Below, piece by piece: positions 13,192-13,602 of a stretch of 13,602 bases of DNA. How positions within the stretch are numbered: position 1 is the first letter of the stretch; each line of letters starts with the position of its first letter. The notes beneath the pieces were generated by a model. It made no database searches, was not told where the DNA came from, and was given only the letters and a program-made list of their open reading frames with translations. The DNA comes from CAZCJU01 sp964562175. Its GTDB lineage: Bacteria > Bacillota > Clostridia > Oscillospirales > CAG-272. The stretch is taken from positions 1 to 13,602 of the forward strand of contig CAZLRV010000031.1 in assembly GCA_964562175.1 (NCBI GenBank). The letters are read 5' to 3'. Made by a program: the position numbers and the translations under genes.

Positions 13192-13218
13192 GAATTGCTC
13201 CCTATTCTTTTGGAAACT

Positions 13219-13247
13219 ATTGTATCACATTTTTCGTAATGTGTCAA
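13219..13247 (-). promoter_or_regulatory. consensus promoter of the minus-strand RNA gene
   Basis: Minus strand TTGACA (13247-13242), 17-base spacer, TACAAT (13224-13219), with TGTGA extension identical to that of rplM and mntP. No protein gene follows it in the sense direction for more than 800 bases, which is the main reason to propose an RNA gene. Confidence 0.88.
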
Positions 13248-13311
13248 TAGTTTTTTTGATTTTCGGCGATTTTTTAAGTATTACATATAAAAATGTACAT
13301 TATGGTAATAT

Positions 13312-13327
13312 ATTGAACGTATTCAAT
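13312..13327. promoter_or_regulatory. palindrome upstream of the lipoprotein promoter
   Basis: ATTGAA (13312-13317), CGTA, TTCAAT (13322-13327): a 16-base perfect palindrome about 23 bases before the -35 of the lipoprotein promoter, a typical place for an activator or repressor site. Otherwise 13248-13349 is AT-rich without a recognisable feature. Confidence 0.45.
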
Positions 13328-13349
13328 GGGAATTTTCACATCTTCGGTA

Positions 13350-13378
13350 TTGACAAAACCTTAGCTGCGGTATATCAT
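13350..13378 (+). promoter_or_regulatory. promoter of the lipoprotein gene
   Basis: TTGACA (13350-13355), 17-base spacer, TATCAT (13373-13378). Start expected near 13385. Confidence 0.78.
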
Positions 13379-13384
13379 ATAAGA

Positions 13385-13440
13385 GGTACTGTGTTGCAGT
13401 AACCGTTGGATCTCTTATGCAAAGCAGAGTAACACGTACC
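13385..13440 (+). promoter_or_regulatory. structured 5' leader of the lipoprotein gene
   Basis: The first 11 transcribed bases, GGTAC (13385-13389), a bulged T and GTGTT (13391-13395), pair with AACAC GTACC (13431-13440), closing a 35-base loop region with a small CTCT/AGAG hairpin. A helix that begins at the predicted +1 suggests a regulatory or stabilising leader. It does not match a riboswitch I know. The ribosome binding site at 13456-13461 lies outside the closed domain. Confidence 0.5.
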
Positions 13441-13469
13441 GTCCCGAACGAAGTTAAGGAGATAATATC

Positions 13470-13602
13470 ATGATAGCAAGAAAAGCGGCATCCTTTGTTC
13501 TGATGTTTGTTCTGATCATCGGAGCGTGCGGGTGCAATATGAAAAAACAAAATAAAGTCGATATAATGGTATCGTATATAAATAACAAGTACAAGGACGA
13601 TA
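13470..13602 (+). CDS. putative lipoprotein, truncated by window end
   Basis: Only the first 44 codons are in the window. The start is well supported: AAGGAG (13456-13461) lies 8 bases before the ATG. The N-terminus has the lipoprotein signal pattern: basic MIARK, a hydrophobic stretch ASFVLMFVLI, and a lipobox-like IGAC with Cys20 as the probable lipidated residue (Cys22 is less likely). The exported part begins NMKKQNKVDIMVSYINNKYKDD. The function cannot be judged from so little. It has its own promoter and a structured leader. Confidence 0.8.
   Translation, partial: MIARKAASFVLMFVLIIGACGCNMKKQNKVDIMVSYINNKYKDD

Larger units (their letters stand above)
13037..13212 (-). ncRNA. candidate minus-strand RNA gene, about 176 nt, family not recognised
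   Basis: It is bounded by a consensus promoter (13219-13247) and a textbook terminator (13037-13063), with no credible reading frame inside. On the minus strand it folds into AGCCCTC/GAGGGCT (13187-13170), then a 12-bp helix CGATATATAGAC/GTCTATGTATCG (13162-13151 with 13133-13122). That helix is perfect only on this strand, through a U-G pair; the plus strand would have an A-C mismatch. Next is GACTTT/AAAGTC enclosing GCTTGAT/ATCAAGC (near 13106-13068). A loop CCACTT could form a pseudoknot with AAGTGG near the 3' end. The 5' GCAATTC (13198-13192) can pair with GAATTGC in the terminator (13055-13049). It does not match 6S, SRP, tmRNA, RNase P or riboswitch cores that I know. Start and end are predicted from the promoter and terminator. 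Confidence 0.68.

Noticed and set aside
13136..13402. 88-codon plus-strand frame
   Set aside because: It begins at a TTG without a ribosome binding site and runs through a terminator, the opposing promoter and the lipoprotein promoter.
1..13602. CRISPR arrays, insertion sequences or prophage genes
   Set aside because: No regularly spaced direct repeats, transposase, integrase or terminal inverted repeats with target duplications are visible.

Overview
The window looks like a chromosomal segment of a low-GC, Gram-positive Clostridia-type bacterium (gut Oscillospiraceae or a relative is my best guess). Grounds: strong GGAGG-type ribosome binding sites, sigma-A promoters almost all with 17-base spacers and often a TGTG-type extended -10, a rplM-rpsI pair, a yybP-ykoY manganese riboswitch before mntP, surface proteins with CBM9-like and dockerin-like parts, and many U-tailed intrinsic terminators. 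The taxonomic call is inference.

Layout. 1-118: 5' part of a tRNA-Gly(UCC) on the minus strand and its promoter. 277-1238: ribosomal operon rplM-rpsI with promoter and terminator. 1255-1856: a stand-alone cytidine-deaminase-family gene. 1868-3862 (minus): a secreted glucosaminidase-type autolysin ending in a dockerin-like module. 3960-5908 (minus): a dapA-HAD phosphatase operon. 5787-7001: queA, whose promoter and the dapA promoter face each other so that the two 5' leaders overlap by about 50 bases. 7148-7996: a compact three-gene toxin-antitoxin-type operon (RelE/ParE-like toxin, 72-residue partner, XRE regulator), followed by a decayed copy of the toxin's C-terminal half. 8198-9856: a DMT-family transporter and an AlkD-type DNA glycosylase gene broken by one extra base. 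9867-10715: an Mn2+ riboswitch and mntP. 10773-12461 (minus): a membrane-anchored surface protein with a CBM9-like domain. 12594-12734: tRNA-Ser(GGA).

The most unusual stretch is 12735-13469, about 730 bases with no credible protein gene but dense RNA-like structure. It holds a 15-bp hairpin right after tRNA-Ser and a closed multi-helix domain of about 190 bases. A boxA-like element flanks that domain on the opposite strand. Next is a minus-strand RNA gene of about 176 nt with its own consensus promoter and terminator. A shorter plus-strand transcription unit lies completely antisense inside that RNA gene. Last comes a structured leader before a lipoprotein gene that runs off the window. I could not match these RNAs to a named family, so they are the best candidates for something undescribed.

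Most genes are housekeeping: translation (rplM, rpsI, queA, two tRNAs), lysine/cell-wall precursor synthesis (dapA), wall remodelling, nucleoside salvage, metal homeostasis and DNA repair. The toxin-antitoxin remnant and the broken alkD show ongoing gene decay between them.
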